Notes under the pieces: generated by a model | Told to the model about the DNA's origin: nothing | Database searches by the model: none | The model's input: only the letters and a program-made list of their open reading frames with translations | Shown here: in pieces, positions 17,489 through 27,357 of the stretch | Position numbering within the stretch: position 1 is the first letter of the stretch | How the letters are laid out: every line of letters begins with the position of its first letter | Translations under genes and position numbers: made by a program | Assembly (NCBI RefSeq): GCF_021155775.2 | Contig: NC_060238.1 | Coordinates: forward strand, 16,034,542 to 16,098,541 | DNA from: Neodiprion pinetum | Lineage: Eukaryota > Arthropoda > Insecta > Hymenoptera > Diprionidae | DNA length: 64,000 nucleotides | Direction of reading: 5' to 3'

Positions 17489-20400
17489 TCATCCAGTGCG
17501 ATAACCGTAGGGCAGCGTATCGAAACTCGTGATGCAACAACGCCTTTTCACGTACACCGGTTTACACGTTTTGTGCTCGGAGCGCGTCACGACTGCGTGC
17601 AGTTCCGTTCGGCGAATGGCGCGATACTCCAAGGGAATGGGTGCAGCGGCTTCTACCACCATCCGCTTGATGGCCTCGAAGTTGATTTTCGAGCTCGTTG
17701 CGTGATTCAGTGATATGCCTTTCACCTTGCAAATTTCCACCTCTTCACCATTCGGACGTTTAATGATAAAAGCATAGAATTTTGGCCCTCCCGAGACGAA
17801 AGCGCGTATAAAACTCCCACGGCCGTAAGACACCAACTCGTCCGTCAGGTCGCCAAGAAAGTTACCCGTGGGAGGTTCATACTCGTTTGGCCTTCGGAGG
17901 TTTCGGGTATAAATTACTGAATCGGTGTCGTAATAGAGCACGCGCCGATCGAGCTTCTCAAGGAACGAGAAGAGCTTCAGCCGAGCCTGGGCAGTGGTGT
18001 ACGAGGCAATCACGACGTTTGCCAGCGCTGACGGTTCAACGCTGTGTTGCGCGTGCGACCAACGCACGTACAACACTTCGTCGTTCACGGGCAGCAAACC
18101 GGACACCTCGACTTCAGGGTTGGTCAAAAGCTCGAGCAGCTGCTGACGCGTCTTTATGACCTCTGTTTTTACCAGATTCTCGCGTTGCCCGAACTTGCCC
18201 CAAAACGAATTTAAACATAATTTGGAAACTGATCGCATGCCGGGATTCTTAGCAATACGGTCGCGATCTAGCCGTATACCCTCGACCCGCTCATACTCAT
18301 CAAGGTAGCGCATTCGAGCCGACTCGTCCTCGCATTCAGCAGGCCAGCCGCTTGCCTCTTGCTTAATCTTGAGGAAGGTGTCGATATAGCCGGCGAAATG
18401 CCCACCTTGACGAGTAGTCGGGTCAAACGATGTCACCGTATACGACCAGATCTCGCTTATGCTCCTGATCTTGTATCCCATTTCCACGGCTTTTTTTAAT
18501 TCGATCGACACCCACGTGCCCTCGAATTCTCGCGCAGCCTCGTCATCATGTCTACACTCGTCCTGGTTCAAACTCTGACAACATGAGCGGCACAAGGCAA
18601 ACATGAGTTTGTCATGCATGCGCACCGGCAAAACAGGGTGATAAAGATTGCAAGGCGGTAAAACTCGGCACTTGATGAGCCCCTCAACTCGCGTGATGTC
18701 GCAACCGCTCGACCCTGTCAAGAGCTTACACTCCTCTCCAACGTAGACCGTCGGGTGGCCAACAGGGAACCTTCCATTCTTACAGATGAACGGATACAAC
18801 GAGCAAACATCGACGTATCGTATTTCCTCGTACGCGTTGCCCGTTGCATCTGTTTTCACCTCGTAGTATCGGGAAGCGTTCCCCGTTCGACCGCCGTAGA
18901 ACGCATCACGCGGATTGAGTGCTTCGCTCGTGGCAGTGCCAGCGATCAGCGGGTGTGTTGCCACGTACTCCCTCATCTCATCGTTCTCCCTCAAGCTCCG
19001 ATCAAACTCGCATTCCCACTGTTCCGTCACGCGGTAACCCAATTCGCGCATACGGCTGATCTTTGCACGAGTTTCCTCGTAACGCCTATCCAACGTCTCG
19101 CCGTTGACGCTACGCCTATCGCGGTTGATTCGTAAACATTTACGACAGCCGTGCCAGAAACAACCGTGAAACTCGTAGACGTGTCGCGTACCGTCGCCCG
19201 CGACATGGTATCCGTCCACCTTGCGACCCGTCTCCGGAATCCGAAACTCACGTCCGTTTCCGGCATGCCTGATGTCAATACCCAGCTCGCGCTCTTTCAC
19301 GACCAACCACTCCAGAGCCTTACGAGACTGGGCATCGGCAAGACGATAGCCGCCCGGTGGCAGGATACCTATTCGCTCCGGTTGTAAAAAATTTTTACGG
19401 AACAGCACCGAACAAGCCGAGGCAATTGTCGTGCTCTCGGTAAAGGGACACACTCTGCCGCACTCCAGAAATATGTCCCTGAATGCTACGCACGCACGTC
19501 GCAGAATATCCACGTCCGACCGACAGTACGACAACAATTCCGCGTCAAAGTCGAACAGATGGTCGTTCGCTACAGCCTCGTTGTACCATGAGTAAAACTC
19601 TGCTCGCGCATCGCTACTCATGGTATCCGGAGAGTAAAACTTCGCTGCGGGGAGCGGTCCCACGTAACCCACGTTTTCAGGGGTATTGAAAAGGTGGGGA
19701 AATACACCTTTCACGGAAGTAGTCGGTAGTCCAAAAGCCTTCGGTAGCGCCGATAATGCCATAGGCATATATGCTAAGGAATCCAGAAATCGGGTGTGAC
19801 CCGTTTCGAGCATAATGATCTTACTGCCGCTTAGGATGACCTGCGGCGGGTTTCCATCCCGCTCAACCATATGCCGCAGTATGAATTGCGCGTCAAAACC
19901 TTTTGCATTGTGCGCAATGCATACGATGCGGGCAAAGTCCTGAACGGGCCGAGTAGCAAAGTCTACCAACTCCTTCACCGGTTCCCTCCTGAAAACGAAC
20001 TCACGCACGAGCCCGCAAGCGGAACAGCCGTTCGATATATCGGGATCGTGGATACATTGCGTACACACTTGTTGCGCTACGCACAAGTTCGGCACATGTA
20101 TGTTTGTCGTCGCGTCACCGTCTACCGTCTCGCATTGCTGCGTTTCGAAATCATAAAAAATGAAGATGTAACGTTTCGGTCTTGTCGCGTCTTTCAGCGG
20201 CGTCATGAAGCAGTAGTGATTGTACGGTCTGTTGCAGCGGCAAGTGACGCAAAACCGAGTTTCACAAATGTGTGCCCTCCGCGAAAGATTTACGAATCGC
20301 TCGCAATTCCGGCATATACGCAGCGTTGCACAAACGGAACGACGCGGACTGAAGGAGCCGATCCTGCGGTGGTACTCCAGACAACCGTTACCGCGGAACA

Positions 20401-21682
20401 GGCGTCTACAATCGGGACACTCGATTTCGCGAGACTGGCTGTTGCACGGTGGCGATGCGAGGCACTGTGGGCACTTTACGGAACATCGGTGTTCGTACCC
20501 GTTGTTAAATTTCCTATTGCAGGGTTGACAGAAAAAGGCCCCTGCTGCCGCCGCGGTTAAATTTACAATTGGGCAATAATGCTGTTCTTCGGGATAATAC
20601 AGCAGATTCAATCGGTGCCTGACATCGCCTGTTCCGTTTGCTCTCACCACGGCAGTACCGTCGTAAAATGCCGCTTCGCCGGTACCTAGCCTCCCCAACT
20701 CGTACACTGTGATGAGGAATCCCTCGCGTGCCAGATAGTTCTGGAACTGTGCGATTTCATGCACTATGCACCCCGTTGGCGGAATCTCGACACCGGCGTT
20801 CGCAACAAGATTACGCGCTTCTGCACGCTGGAAACTGGACCTAGCGAATCTCACCATCTCGTAATGCTCGTGCAGAGCGCCACTGCGGTTCGGGCCTCTC
20901 TCGGCGTGAGCCTTGGCTACAACGAGGGCACGAGGTAAACACAACCCGTCACTGTTGACAATCTGCACGACAGATTTTTTGAGTACCCCCGCGTGCGTGA
21001 TCGGCTTCGGCTTTCCGCGACCCTCCGGTACTCCAACACTGTGTACCGTCACGGTGAAGACGCTGTCGACGCCAAACTCTGATGCGCTCTGGGCTACGCT
21101 GAAAACTAACTTCCAGAGGTCACTGTACCGCGAATCCCTCACCGGCCGGAACGATAACCACGCAGGACCATGATTAAAACTCTCCGCGCTAAACGTGAAA
21201 CCTATGTAGTCGCTACTCCGACACGTTGCTACGGCATAAGCATGCAGGTCTCTGAACGCGTCCTCCAGCCACTCCACTAGATTAACACCCGATTCAGGGG
21301 CCGCGATCTTCATTCGCAACTCACGCCCTGTGACCGCGAATTTACGAATGAATTTCGTTGATTCACCGATAACCGTGAAACGGTTACCCAGTGAATCAGC
21401 CCCGTCATCGGGTGGCTGACTTGACTCCTTCTCGCTCGCGGCTTCACTCTCCAGCCCCGATTCTCTCCCCATGTTTCCAGAGTATGCACCCTCTGTCTCG
21501 TCGTCGTCAGCATCATCGTCGAATTCAATCGCCACGTCGGAAGCTGTCTGTGTCTCGTCATCGTCTGACTCTAATGTCACGTCAGAATCGTAATTCGGAG
21601 CCCTCCGGGCCCTACCCCCGCCGATCTGTATGCCCGAGGTACTGGCGCCCTCGTTTACGCGAAACGGACCAACAGTTTGCAT
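17489..21682 (-). CDS. POLB: Protein-primed family B DNA polymerase with N-terminal extension
   Basis: A 1397-aa replicative polymerase. Residues 1-100 are acidic. About 240-375 has an OTU-like signature (NSDGLCLPRAL near 243 and EEQHYCPIVNL near 366). About 384-492 is Cys/His-rich with several CxxC pairs. The 3'-5' exonuclease motifs are FIFYDFETQQ (ExoI, ~507), IAHNAKGFDAQF (ExoII, ~589) and YCRSDVDILRR (ExoIII, ~719). A segment with VDGYH and YEFHGCFWHGC (~822-846) resembles a Vsr-type nuclease motif. Polymerase motifs are DVCSLYPFICKNG (A, ~958), KLCLNSFWGKFGQ (B, ~1154) and YYDTDSVIY (C, ~1250). All catalytic acids are present and the frame is open. A TATA-like TTATATG lies only about 20 bases before the ATG, so the exact start is uncertain. 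Confidence 0.95.
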   Translation of the reverse strand: MQTVGPFRVNEGASTSGIQIGGGRARRAPNYDSDVTLESDDDETQTASDVAIEFDDDADDDETEGAYSGNMGRESGLESEAASEKESSQPPDDGADSLGNRFTVIGESTKFIRKFAVTGRELRMKIAAPESGVNLVEWLEDAFRDLHAYAVATCRSSDYIGFTFSAESFNHGPAWLSFRPVRDSRYSDLWKLVFSVAQSASEFGVDSVFTVTVHSVGVPEGRGKPKPITHAGVLKKSVVQIVNSDGLCLPRALVVAKAHAERGPNRSGALHEHYEMVRFARSSFQRAEARNLVANAGVEIPPTGCIVHEIAQFQNYLAREGFLITVYELGRLGTGEAAFYDGTAVVRANGTGDVRHRLNLLYYPEEQHYCPIVNLTAAAAGAFFCQPCNRKFNNGYEHRCSVKCPQCLASPPCNSQSREIECPDCRRLFRGNGCLEYHRRIGSFSPRRSVCATLRICRNCERFVNLSRRAHICETRFCVTCRCNRPYNHYCFMTPLKDATRPKRYIFIFYDFETQQCETVDGDATTNIHVPNLCVAQQVCTQCIHDPDISNGCSACGLVREFVFRREPVKELVDFATRPVQDFARIVCIAHNAKGFDAQFILRHMVERDGNPPQVILSGSKIIMLETGHTRFLDSLAYMPMALSALPKAFGLPTTSVKGVFPHLFNTPENVGYVGPLPAAKFYSPDTMSSDARAEFYSWYNEAVANDHLFDFDAELLSYCRSDVDILRRACVAFRDIFLECGRVCPFTESTTIASACSVLFRKNFLQPERIGILPPGGYRLADAQSRKALEWLVVKERELGIDIRHAGNGREFRIPETGRKVDGYHVAGDGTRHVYEFHGCFWHGCRKCLRINRDRRSVNGETLDRRYEETRAKISRMRELGYRVTEQWECEFDRSLRENDEMREYVATHPLIAGTATSEALNPRDAFYGGRTGNASRYYEVKTDATGNAYEEIRYVDVCSLYPFICKNGRFPVGHPTVYVGEECKLLTGSSGCDITRVEGLIKCRVLPPCNLYHPVLPVRMHDKLMFALCRSCCQSLNQDECRHDDEAAREFEGTWVSIELKKAVEMGYKIRSISEIWSYTVTSFDPTTRQGGHFAGYIDTFLKIKQEASGWPAECEDESARMRYLDEYERVEGIRLDRDRIAKNPGMRSVSKLCLNSFWGKFGQRENLVKTEVIKTRQQLLELLTNPEVEVSGLLPVNDEVLYVRWSHAQHSVEPSALANVVIASYTTAQARLKLFSFLEKLDRRVLYYDTDSVIYTRNLRRPNEYEPPTGNFLGDLTDELVSYGRGSFIRAFVSGGPKFYAFIIKRPNGEEVEICKVKGISLNHATSSKINFEAIKRMVVEAAAPIPLEYRAIRRTELHAVVTRSEHKTCKPVYVKRRCCITSFDTLPYGYRTG

Positions 21683-21818
21683 AAGACCCCCTGTTGTACA
21701 TATAAAACAAAAATAAGACTAAACCCCTATGGTAAAGCGTCGTCAATCCGCAAGTATAGTTGAATTTCGCGGTTTTACTAGAAACGCACACCCTAGAGTA
21801 CCCGCGTGATTAGGTCCC

Positions 21819-23137
21819 CTAAAAAATATCCTCGTCCATCGCCGGCGGAGTATAACTCATCTGAGTGAATATTCCACTCTCGGGTGTCTGCGGCCACGAG
21901 AATATTATCGCCTCATCCATTGGGGATATGGAATAATTGTCTCCTTCTTCTTCTGCTACCACCGGCTCATGAGCATCGACCGGATCTAATTACCCGCCCC
22001 CACCAGAGAAGAAATTGCTCGTGAGTTCATATCAAAATACCTAGTCTGCATTTTTTGTTTTCAAACTTTTCCTATATACCTTGAATTTCCAACACTCCTG
22101 ACGGACCTGGACGTGACAACACTAAGGTCGACGCCTGTGATGAATCGATTTCTGCAACGGACACAATAACCTTCAGTACACGCGTGAAAGAAGAATTCTA
22201 GAACTCTTGGAACACCGCTCACGCACAACGTATTTACACACGGGTACTCCATGATATACGGCATATCGTACAGACAAATCATCTGGACTTACCGTCACGA
22301 GCTCCGACAGAAATCGGCTCCTCGGCGGACCTATCGTTAACCATCGTCTCATTCACCCCTGCCTCCCCCGCAATCGCCAACTCCTCGCAGGCAACACAGC
22401 CCTCGAGAAGAGCTGCCTCGTTCTCGCTGGTATCCATCATGAATTCTAACACGAAGAAATTTTGATATACCACTCGCGCACAACGTATTTATACGCGACA
22501 ACTCCCTGCTACGTCACAGCGTACGGACAATCATCCGGACTTACCGTCACGAGCGGTAGAAACCGGCTCCTCGGTGGGCCTCCCCAGCGCTACTCCTTGC
22601 GACGCAATCGTCTCATCGGCGACGTCGACGACGATATCACAAAGAGCCGCCTCATTCTCCGCGGAGTCCTCCAGCATCGCGCGGAATTCTAACGGTTGGA
22701 AAACTTGATCTAAATTTTTCCATATTACATATTTTCTTTTATCTTTTTACCCCACTCTGAAGATCCGGTAATTCAAACTCCACACAAACGTACACTGCGC
22801 ACAACACAAATAACAACTTACCGTTTCGCTCGTTGTACTCAGCCATCAGCGCCCGAACAACGGCGAAGCGGGTGGCACCCCGCTGACGAATTACACTCGC
22901 GGCTACACTGAGGCACTCGTAACCCCGCAACGCACCGGTGCTGTGGAGGTGCGCCAGGGCCCGTGCCCCGCAGACCGCCAGAAGCTCTCGCAAATGCCGA
23001 AGCAATTCTGCATGTGACATGCGGAACAACAGCTCCCGACGAAAAACAGGGCACACCCGCACAAGACTCGCGTTAGCCCTCCTAGCCTGGCTAGCTGCCT
23101 TCACCACCGCGTAACGGAGATCGTTAATTGATTGCAT
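21819..23137 (-). CDS. Spliced Polinton gene with tandemly duplicated exons; function unknown
   Basis: Four exons join in one frame: 22822-23137, 22545-22688, 22293-22445 and 21819-21985 (259 aa). Three donors are identical (G|GTAAGT) and the acceptors are TTAG| or ATTAG|, all phase 1, so each middle exon can be skipped or repeated without a frame change. The two middle exons are paralogues: both begin EF, contain SENEAAL, and end EEP(V/I)S..ARD. A further degenerate copy of exon and intron follows near 22197. Exon 1 gives an Arg/Leu-rich helical region (SHAELLRHLRELLAVCG); the last exon gives an acidic, aromatic tail (DEAIIFSW, MSYTPPAMDEDIF) resembling an activation domain. No known family recognised. 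A TCAGTT initiator-like motif lies at 23211-23216. Confidence 0.62.
22065..22197 (-). pseudogene. Degenerate extra copy of the duplicated exon
   Basis: An acceptor-like TTCTAG|AATTC at 22197 and the preceding intron sequence (AAATACGTTGTGCGTGAG) match those of the two functional middle exons. The exon body has diverged and its donor is replaced by an ACGTCCAG sequence near 22110. It looks like a third tandem duplicate that has decayed or changed its splicing. Confidence 0.4.
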
Positions 23138-23149
23138 TATTTAAAAAAT

Positions 23150-23740
23150 ATGGCAATAATTGACACAGAATCGTTGTTTTCGCCAACACTGCGATTTTCT
23201 AACTGAGAAGATCTCCGGGCCCACAACCATTTATAAGTTCAACAGGTTGGGTTTTGTTTAGGCCAAATGCTATTACAATACGTTACCACGCCGCTTCTTG
23301 AGCTAAGTATACGAAATTTTACTATGGTCCGCTAGCGTAAACCTTCCGCGGCGGTTCGCGGTGAAACACCCGCAGCCAGGGTGAAAATAAACCAAAGCCA
23401 TCCGGACCCAACGCGGAGGCTGCCTGCTACATATGGCAAAACAAATCTATTGACAGCGATAATCATGGTTTTTTCATAATTAAACAAAGTTGTACAGCTG
23501 ACGTCATTTATCCTGTTGAAAAACTTGCATGCCCTAAAGCCTACTTTGATTAACGGGAGAACGGGTATTCGTCGAGACATATGAAATTTAGAGATAAAAT
23601 AGAAAACGATCCGATGGATTCACTCGCAATTCCTACCTCAAATCGTGGAGCTGATTCGGCGGTTGGTGACGGTTAGAAACAAGTGAATTTGAGAATAATG
23701 TTAATACTCTTCTCATGCGACGTCTATGTATACCGCCATC
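23150..23740. other. Polinton intergenic region
   Basis: This stretch holds the upstream region of the spliced gene. An 82-codon minus-strand frame at 23332-23580 has a hydrophobic segment but no recognised domain and no supporting context, so it is not called. Confidence 0.35.
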
Positions 23741-24740
23741 GATAAACTGCAACTGTTTGTACCACCCTCAGAATAGGAAACGAGTTATAAACCTAATGCA
23801 TACTGGACCTATGGAGATTGTAGACTCATCTTGCGACATCAAAATGGTACAGCCGATGAGACCCCCTTTTGTATTCCTTCGTCCACTGAGGCATAACAAT
23901 CAACATACCGTAAGAGTGTACGTTGGAAAAGCGGGGAACAGCCTACCGTCTGACGCAAGGCCCAAACATTGCAAGTATAACACGGTCCATGCCGTATACA
24001 CCCACAGCTCTTCCCATTATCTTTTTTTTGTTACAATGATGACGTATACGTCCCTCGATAGACTGCAACTGTTTGCACCACCCTAGGGAACGGAAACTAG
24101 ATATAAACCTAATGCAGACCTACGGAGCTTGTAGACTCATCTTGCGAATACGAAATGATACACCCGGTGAGGCCCCTTCGTATTCCCGCGACGACCACTA
24201 AGGCATAACAAACACCATATCCTAAGGCTGTACGTTGGAAAAGCGGGGACCAGCCCACCGTCCGACGCAAGGCCCAAACATTGCAAGTATAACACGGTCC
24301 ATGCTGTATACACCCACAGCTCTTCCCATCATCTTTCTTCTGTTACAATGATTACGTATACGTCCCTCGATAGACTGCAACTGTTTGCACCAGCCTCAGA
24401 AACGGAAACGAGATATAAACCTAATGCAGGCCTACGGAGATTGTAGACTCATCTTGCGACAACGAAATGATACACCCGGTGAGGCCCCTTTGTATTTCCT
24501 CGTCGACCACTAAGGCATAACAAACAACATACCCTAAGGCTGTACGTCGGAAAAGCGCGGGCCAGCCTACGAACCGTCACAAGTCCCAAACATTACGTGT
24601 ATAACATGAACCATGCTGACTACTCCCGTAACCCTTCCCATTATTTTCTTCTCTTGCAATGTCTACGTATACATACCTCGATAGACTGCAACTGTTTGCA
24701 CCGACCATAGCTCCGAATTCGAGCTCTAAACCTAATGCAA
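23741..24740 (+). repeat. Tandem repeat of about 313 bp, three units plus a partial fourth
   Basis: Units begin with GATAGACTGCAACTGTTTGC (or a close variant) at 23741, 24057, 24369 and 24680, spacings of 316, 312 and 311 bp. Each contains TTGTAGACTCATCTTGCGA and CCCAAACATTGCAAGTATAA. Copies differ by scattered substitutions, so the duplication is not very recent. The array is non-coding and sits in the junction between the leftward genes and the two rightward genes. A role in replication or transcription is possible but unproven. Confidence 0.8.
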
Positions 24741-24950
24741 GTTTGATACAGGCCTATCGAGATCGTTGGGTTTTCTGGCGACATATTTACATTTGTCTTA
24801 CTCCCCATCGTGGAAACGAAATATAATCAACGGCGTCAGCTTGATATAGTCTGGTAAGGAACGCCTGAATCATACGAGGCATTAGAATTTCGTTAATTCT
24901 TTTTAGTCACGCTGTAAACGCCATTTTGTAGAGTGGGGGGTTACACCCTC

Positions 24951-24983
24951 TATATTCAAGTGAGATACAAAAGAGCGTCAGTC
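24951..24983 (+). promoter_or_regulatory. TATA box and arthropod-type initiator
   Basis: TATATT at 24951 is followed 29 bases later by TCAGTC (24978-24983), matching the arthropod initiator consensus TCAKTY. The ATG of the plus-strand gene at 25018 lies about 38 bases downstream, giving a short leader. Confidence 0.55.
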
Positions 24984-25017
24984 TTGCGACAACTACGGAA
25001 GAATCCTCACGTGAACT

Positions 25018-25893
25018 ATGGCTACATCCAAATCTTCTGCACCAATGGGCAACGTGAATAAAATGTATAAAACATTTACGAAGGCTTTGAAAAAGACTGA
25101 GAAAAATCTGCTGTTGTCGACAACGTATAGTCTAAATAATTCTTTTACGAAGAAAATAGTCATCGGTCTCGGTCTACGGCTCGACGATCAGTTTGAACCG
25201 GTCATCAAACTCGTCAACAACTCCTCCGGCGGCGTGCGTCTGACACCAGCGGCCTGGTCGCGACTCGCAGATGAGTTGGACAATATCTCCGAATACCTTG
25301 ACATAGAAGGATACACCGATGCCCAATGGTATTTTAATCGGATTGAGCTTGGTGGCTGCAACGTCGAATTGTCAACAGCACACGGTGAGCGAGCCGTCAG
25401 ATTTGAAATACCTACGGAATCCGAAGTCACCGAATCAGAAGATAAGGAATCAGACTGCGCAGACACGGCCACCCAGGATGAGAACTTTCAGTCACCCGCC
25501 AAACGCCAGAAAGTGTATCAACCCACCATTGTAATGCAGAAATCCACATTCAACGGACTTAAAGCTATATTTGTGTGTGTCGACGAACGGCTACGAAGGC
25601 TTCAGCGTTTAGCCCATTCGGTAAACGAGTGCAAGAAATCATACGTCGCATACATAGCCGAGAAAGTGAATCTGACGCAGCTCAAGGAACCGAGTCTTCA
25701 TCGCATCAGGCAAATAGCGGAGAAGGAATACGGCGCTGTCCTAGAACACATCGCGTCGTCAGCGAATCCTGCCTTTGCCGAGAATTACCTCAGTATTGTT
25801 CTCCTTGAAATTACCCGTCTGTTTCCATCATACCTCGCTGCTGAAATCAAGCAGGCCATCGAAACTGAGGACAAAGCCTTAGCCAGCCTCTGA
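25018..25893 (+). CDS. Plus-strand Polinton protein of unknown function
   Basis: A 291-aa protein with no family I recognise. Residues 1-40 are Lys-rich (KALKKTEKNLLLS); residues 45-130 alternate hydrophobic strands and acidic turns (VIGLGLRLDDQFEPVIKLV, LDNISEYLDIEGYTDAQWYF); 133-160 is an acidic linker (ESEVTESEDKESDCADT); and 170-290 is helical, with RRLQRLAHSVNECKKSYVAY. The domain order and acidic linker suggest a nucleic-acid-binding or regulatory protein, but that is only inference. A TATA/initiator pair lies just upstream. It is on the opposite strand from the structural genes and about 60 bases before the membrane-protein gene. Confidence 0.7.
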   Translation: MATSKSSAPMGNVNKMYKTFTKALKKTEKNLLLSTTYSLNNSFTKKIVIGLGLRLDDQFEPVIKLVNNSSGGVRLTPAAWSRLADELDNISEYLDIEGYTDAQWYFNRIELGGCNVELSTAHGERAVRFEIPTESEVTESEDKESDCADTATQDENFQSPAKRQKVYQPTIVMQKSTFNGLKAIFVCVDERLRRLQRLAHSVNECKKSYVAYIAEKVNLTQLKEPSLHRIRQIAEKEYGAVLEHIASSANPAFAENYLSIVLLEITRLFPSYLAAEIKQAIETEDKALASL

Positions 25894-25955
25894 ACAAACT
25901 ATTTCGACACTACCATCATCAAGCATCGGGATAACCTCCTGTCCGCTATTTCGCA

Positions 25956-26249
25956 ATGAAGACCAAGGGCACCGTACAACTCGAAATTAATCAAGAGGAA
26001 ATATCAGACGTATGTGTTACCCTGAGAATTTTTTCGTGTGAAGAGACTCGGATCAACACGGCTACACCCCGCCAAGCGAACGCAGATGCTGTAGATGAAC
26101 CATTGTACGTGCCCGAAGAACAGCCTTATCCATGGGTGGTACTGTCTATACTCGTGATTGCTATAATTATTATAAGTATAGTGGTGATGTGGGGCGCTGT
26201 AACTATAACAAATAAAAACATCCTGCTCCAACAACAAGCAAACAAATAG
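25956..26249 (+). CDS. Small single-pass membrane protein
   Basis: A 97-aa protein with one clear transmembrane helix at about residues 60-83 (WVVLSILVIAIIIISIVVMW). There is a 59-residue N-terminal part with proline-rich VPEEQPYPW before the membrane and a 14-residue tail. No signal peptide is evident. The last base of its stop codon is the first base of the right terminal repeat, so the coding region ends exactly where the TIR begins. It follows the 25018 gene by about 60 bases. It could be an envelope or infection-related membrane protein; this is inference. Confidence 0.6.
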   Translation: MKTKGTVQLEINQEEISDVCVTLRIFSCEETRINTATPRQANADAVDEPLYVPEEQPYPWVVLSILVIAIIIISIVVMWGAVTITNKNILLQQQANK

Positions 26250-27351
26250 TAATAACCATGTATGTATTTGCACCTGCGTTAACCGAATAAACCTGCGAGG
26301 ATGAGATTTGATTTTTCTATGCAATCCACCATTGAGTTCTGTTTCCTCACCCACCCACCCTGATCCTCGTACATCTAAGTATGCCTATAGTCTTGCATTA
26401 AGAAAGAGAGAGAGAGTGACCAGGTCTATATTTTCCAAGCGCACGTAAACCTTAGGATAAACACTGACGGCTGGGTAAGGTCAGTGACACGAGCACCCGA
26501 CACAGAGAGCAGGGATGGAGAAAGAACGAGAGCCGGGGTGGAGGACCTGTAACCCCAAACGTCCAAGTCGCAGAGTTCGCTTCGTGAACGGAGGTAGCGG
26601 GGCCAGATGGGTAGGTGGCCCCAGAATCGGCCGCACGGCCAGGGGCACCAGGGTAAGGGGATCGTCCCATGGTCAGGGTGCACAGGCCCAGAGGCCATCC
26701 CGTAGAGTCCGGAATCTGATTCGCGGTCAACGGTACCCGGGGTAAGGGGTCGTCACACGATATTCACCACGCGGCGAGGGGGTCACGGGCGAAGGGCTGA
26801 CGAGCCGCGGAACTTCGAGGCGGAAAAACCGCTCCTTGGTAAGGGGTTGCGGGAAAGGGGTGGTCGTCCGGAGAAGCTTCTAGAATAAAATACCTCCTTG
26901 ACGAGGGGCTGCGGGGGAAGGGGAAGGGGCCCCAAAATTCGCTCCGTGGCGAGGGGCGGCGGGGGAAGGGGATGGCGTCCCAAAGTCACTCCTAGGCGAG
27001 GGGCGGCGGGGGAAGGGGATGGCGTCCCAAAATTCGCTCGGTGGCGAGGGGCGGCGGGGGAAGGGGATGGCGTCCCAAAATTCGCTCCGTGGCGAGGGGC
27101 GGCGGGGAAAGGGGAAGGCGTCCCAAATTCGCTCCGTGGCGAGGGGCGGCGGGGGAAGGGGATGGCGTCCCAAAATTCGCTCCGTGGCGAGGGGCGGCGG
27201 GGGAAGGGGAAGGCGTCCCAAAGTCACTCCTAGGCGAGGGGCGGCGGGGGAAGGGGAAGGCGTCCCAAAGTCACTCCTAGGCGAGGGGCTGGCGCCGGAG
27301 AGGGGTGCGAGGGGGGTTTGTTGTGACGCCCCAAAGTGCCCCTATACTACT
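26249..27351 (-). repeat. Polinton right terminal inverted repeat (1103 bp)
   Basis: Inverse complement of 8518-9667, shorter by exactly one 47-bp minisatellite unit. The unique inner part is essentially identical between the two ends, including mirrored open frames that are not considered genes. Confidence 0.95.
26890..27290 (-). repeat. Subterminal 47-bp minisatellite (right)
   Basis: About eight units complementary to the left array, with the same two linker variants in nearly the same order. Confidence 0.85.
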
Positions 27352-27357
27352 TACATT
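27352..27357. other. Polinton target-site duplication, right copy
   Basis: TACATT, identical to 8512-8517. Confidence 0.93.

Larger units (their letters stand above)
8518..27351. mobile_element. Maverick/Polinton element, apparently complete
   Basis: The element is 18,834 bp. It begins AGTAGTATAGGGG and ends with the exact inverse complement, with a 6-bp target duplication outside. It encodes protein-primed DNA polymerase B, a retroviral-type integrase, a packaging ATPase, an adenain-like protease, major and minor jelly-roll capsid proteins and several accessory proteins, with no in-frame stop seen in any core gene. Minus-strand genes fill 9.7-23.1 kb; two plus-strand genes lie at 25.0-26.25 kb. 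Base composition is higher in GC than the flanks. The intact frames, exact target duplication and near-identical termini argue for a recent insertion. Polintons with capsid genes are thought to be able to form virions; that is family knowledge, not something shown here. Confidence 0.96.

Noticed and set aside
23332..23580. 82-codon minus-strand frame with a hydrophobic stretch in the Polinton
   Set aside because: No homology that I recognise, no promoter or splice context, and a single short frame in non-coding DNA is expected by chance.
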